From an uncultured Bacilli bacterium (GTDB lineage: Bacteria; Bacillota_I; Bacilli_A; RF39; UBA660): a stretch of 6,391 bases of DNA. The notes under the pieces were generated by a model, which saw only the letters and a list, made by a program, of their open reading frames with translations, did no database searches and was not told the DNA's origin. The translations under genes were made by a program, and so were the position numbers. The stretch is taken from NCBI GenBank assembly GCA_910586865.1, contig CAJUIY010000067.1:1-6391 (forward strand), read 5' to 3'. Shown here one piece after another: positions 6,004-6,391 of this stretch (positions within the stretch are counted from its first letter, which is position 1; each line of letters opens with the position of its first letter).

Positions 6004-6354
6004 ATGGTATATATTAATAAAAAAGAAGCAGAAGAATATGTTGGTGATGGTTTTTCTGGAATCGATTATAAAAAATGTGATAACGAGATTGATTTTGCTA
6101 TCATCAAAGTAAATGGTCATAGTCCTAAATCCGGGTATCAAGTAAATACCGAATGTAAAGAATTACTGTATATTACTGAAGGAAGCGGAACTTTAACGAT
6201 TAAAAATGTCTTATCAAAAATTCGTTTTTCAAAGGGTGATGTTATTATTATCAATCGAGGAGAGTTATATGCCTTTGATGGGAATTTTGAAGCAAGTGTT
6301 TCTTGTACACCTGCATGGACACAAGAACAACATCAGTATATAGCAAATTGGTAA
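6004..6354 (+). CDS. Small cupin-fold protein
   Basis: The 116-residue product reads as a single-domain cupin: KELLYITEGSGTLTI (52-66) corresponds to the E-x6-G part of cupin motif 1, and KGDVIIINRGELYAFDGN (77-94) to motif 2 (G-D-x-x-x-x-P-x-G-x-x-H-type), with Asn84 and Tyr89 in place of the usual Pro and His. The HxH of motif 1 is also absent, so the classic metal site is probably missing. A CTPAW...EQH ending (101-110) looks like a family-specific motif, and related small clostridial cupins, as I recall, share it. It is cytosolic with unknown function; it could bind a small ligand or serve as an isomerase-like or structural protein. It follows the unknown protein gene by 20 bases, probably in the same transcript, and ends at TAA (6352-6354). 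An alternative start is TTG at 5989. Confidence 0.8.
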   Translation: MVYINKKEAEEYVGDGFSGIDYKKCDNEIDFAIIKVNGHSPKSGYQVNTECKELLYITEGSGTLTIKNVLSKIRFSKGDVIIINRGELYAFDGNFEASVSCTPAWTQEQHQYIANW

Positions 6355-6391
6355 CTGGCCATGCCCACGTACTTTCAGTGCGTAAATTCTT
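6355..6391. other. GC-richer tail with a short hairpin, cut by the window edge
   Basis: After the cupin stop, 18 of 37 bases are G or C, clearly above the AT-rich background. ACGTAC (6367-6372) and GTGCGT (6378-6383) pair, including one G-T wobble, around the 5-base loop TTTCA. The following AAATTCTT runs to the window edge, so a terminator T-run could lie just outside, but none is seen. The composition shift would equally fit the edge of a mobile element or dispersed repeat. No gene is supported here. Confidence 0.3.

Noticed and set aside
5767..6141. 124-codon open frame on the minus strand
   Set aside because: It overlaps both the unknown protein and the cupin gene. Its Phe/Ile-rich product reflects the A-rich plus strand, and no family features are seen.

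Overview
The window looks like chromosomal DNA of a low-GC Gram-positive bacterium, most likely a gut-type member of the Bacillota. It is strongly AT-rich, most genes have AAGGAG-type ribosome binding sites, intergenic gaps are short, and the gene families are typical of that group. All seven main genes lie on the plus strand. TGG encodes Trp, and TAG and TAA both end genes, so nothing suggests a non-standard code. Species cannot be given from sequence alone.

The left 410 bases hold no complete gene. Bases 1-71 carry, on the minus strand, the first 23 codons of what looks like an ISL3-type transposase that runs off the window. Its ribosome binding site and start codon lie in one arm of a 16-bp inverted repeat. 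The insertion sequence may end near 196. A 24-codon open segment (195-269) could be the 3' remnant of a gene it interrupted, followed by an intrinsic terminator (272-305). A candidate promoter (near 349-384) then leads into the gene cluster.

Bases 411-4151 form a compact set of five genes with gaps of 30, 44, 21 and -17 bases: an FMN nitroreductase-family protein, an ATP-grasp protein (R2K-like) with a C-terminal extension, a short Ppx/GppA-like phosphatase with altered phosphate-loop residues, and the membrane pair LrgA/CidA and LrgB/CidB. Their order and spacing suggest one operon. The combination is unusual and no shared pathway is evident.

A second transcription unit seems to begin after 4151, with a good extended -10 promoter (4161-4189) and a strong ribosome binding site before an ATG at 4220. 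That reading frame is stopped by a TAG at codon 17 (4268-4270) but stays open, in the same frame, to 5983. It therefore looks like one roughly 587-residue helical protein of unknown function broken by a nonsense codon, or a sequencing error. A small cupin-fold protein follows 20 bases later (6004-6354). The last 37 bases have a visibly higher GC content and a short hairpin cut off by the window edge.

The points most worth a second look are the in-frame TAG, the altered Ppx/GppA-like protein next to an ATP-grasp enzyme in the LrgAB operon, and the probable insertion-sequence boundary on the left.
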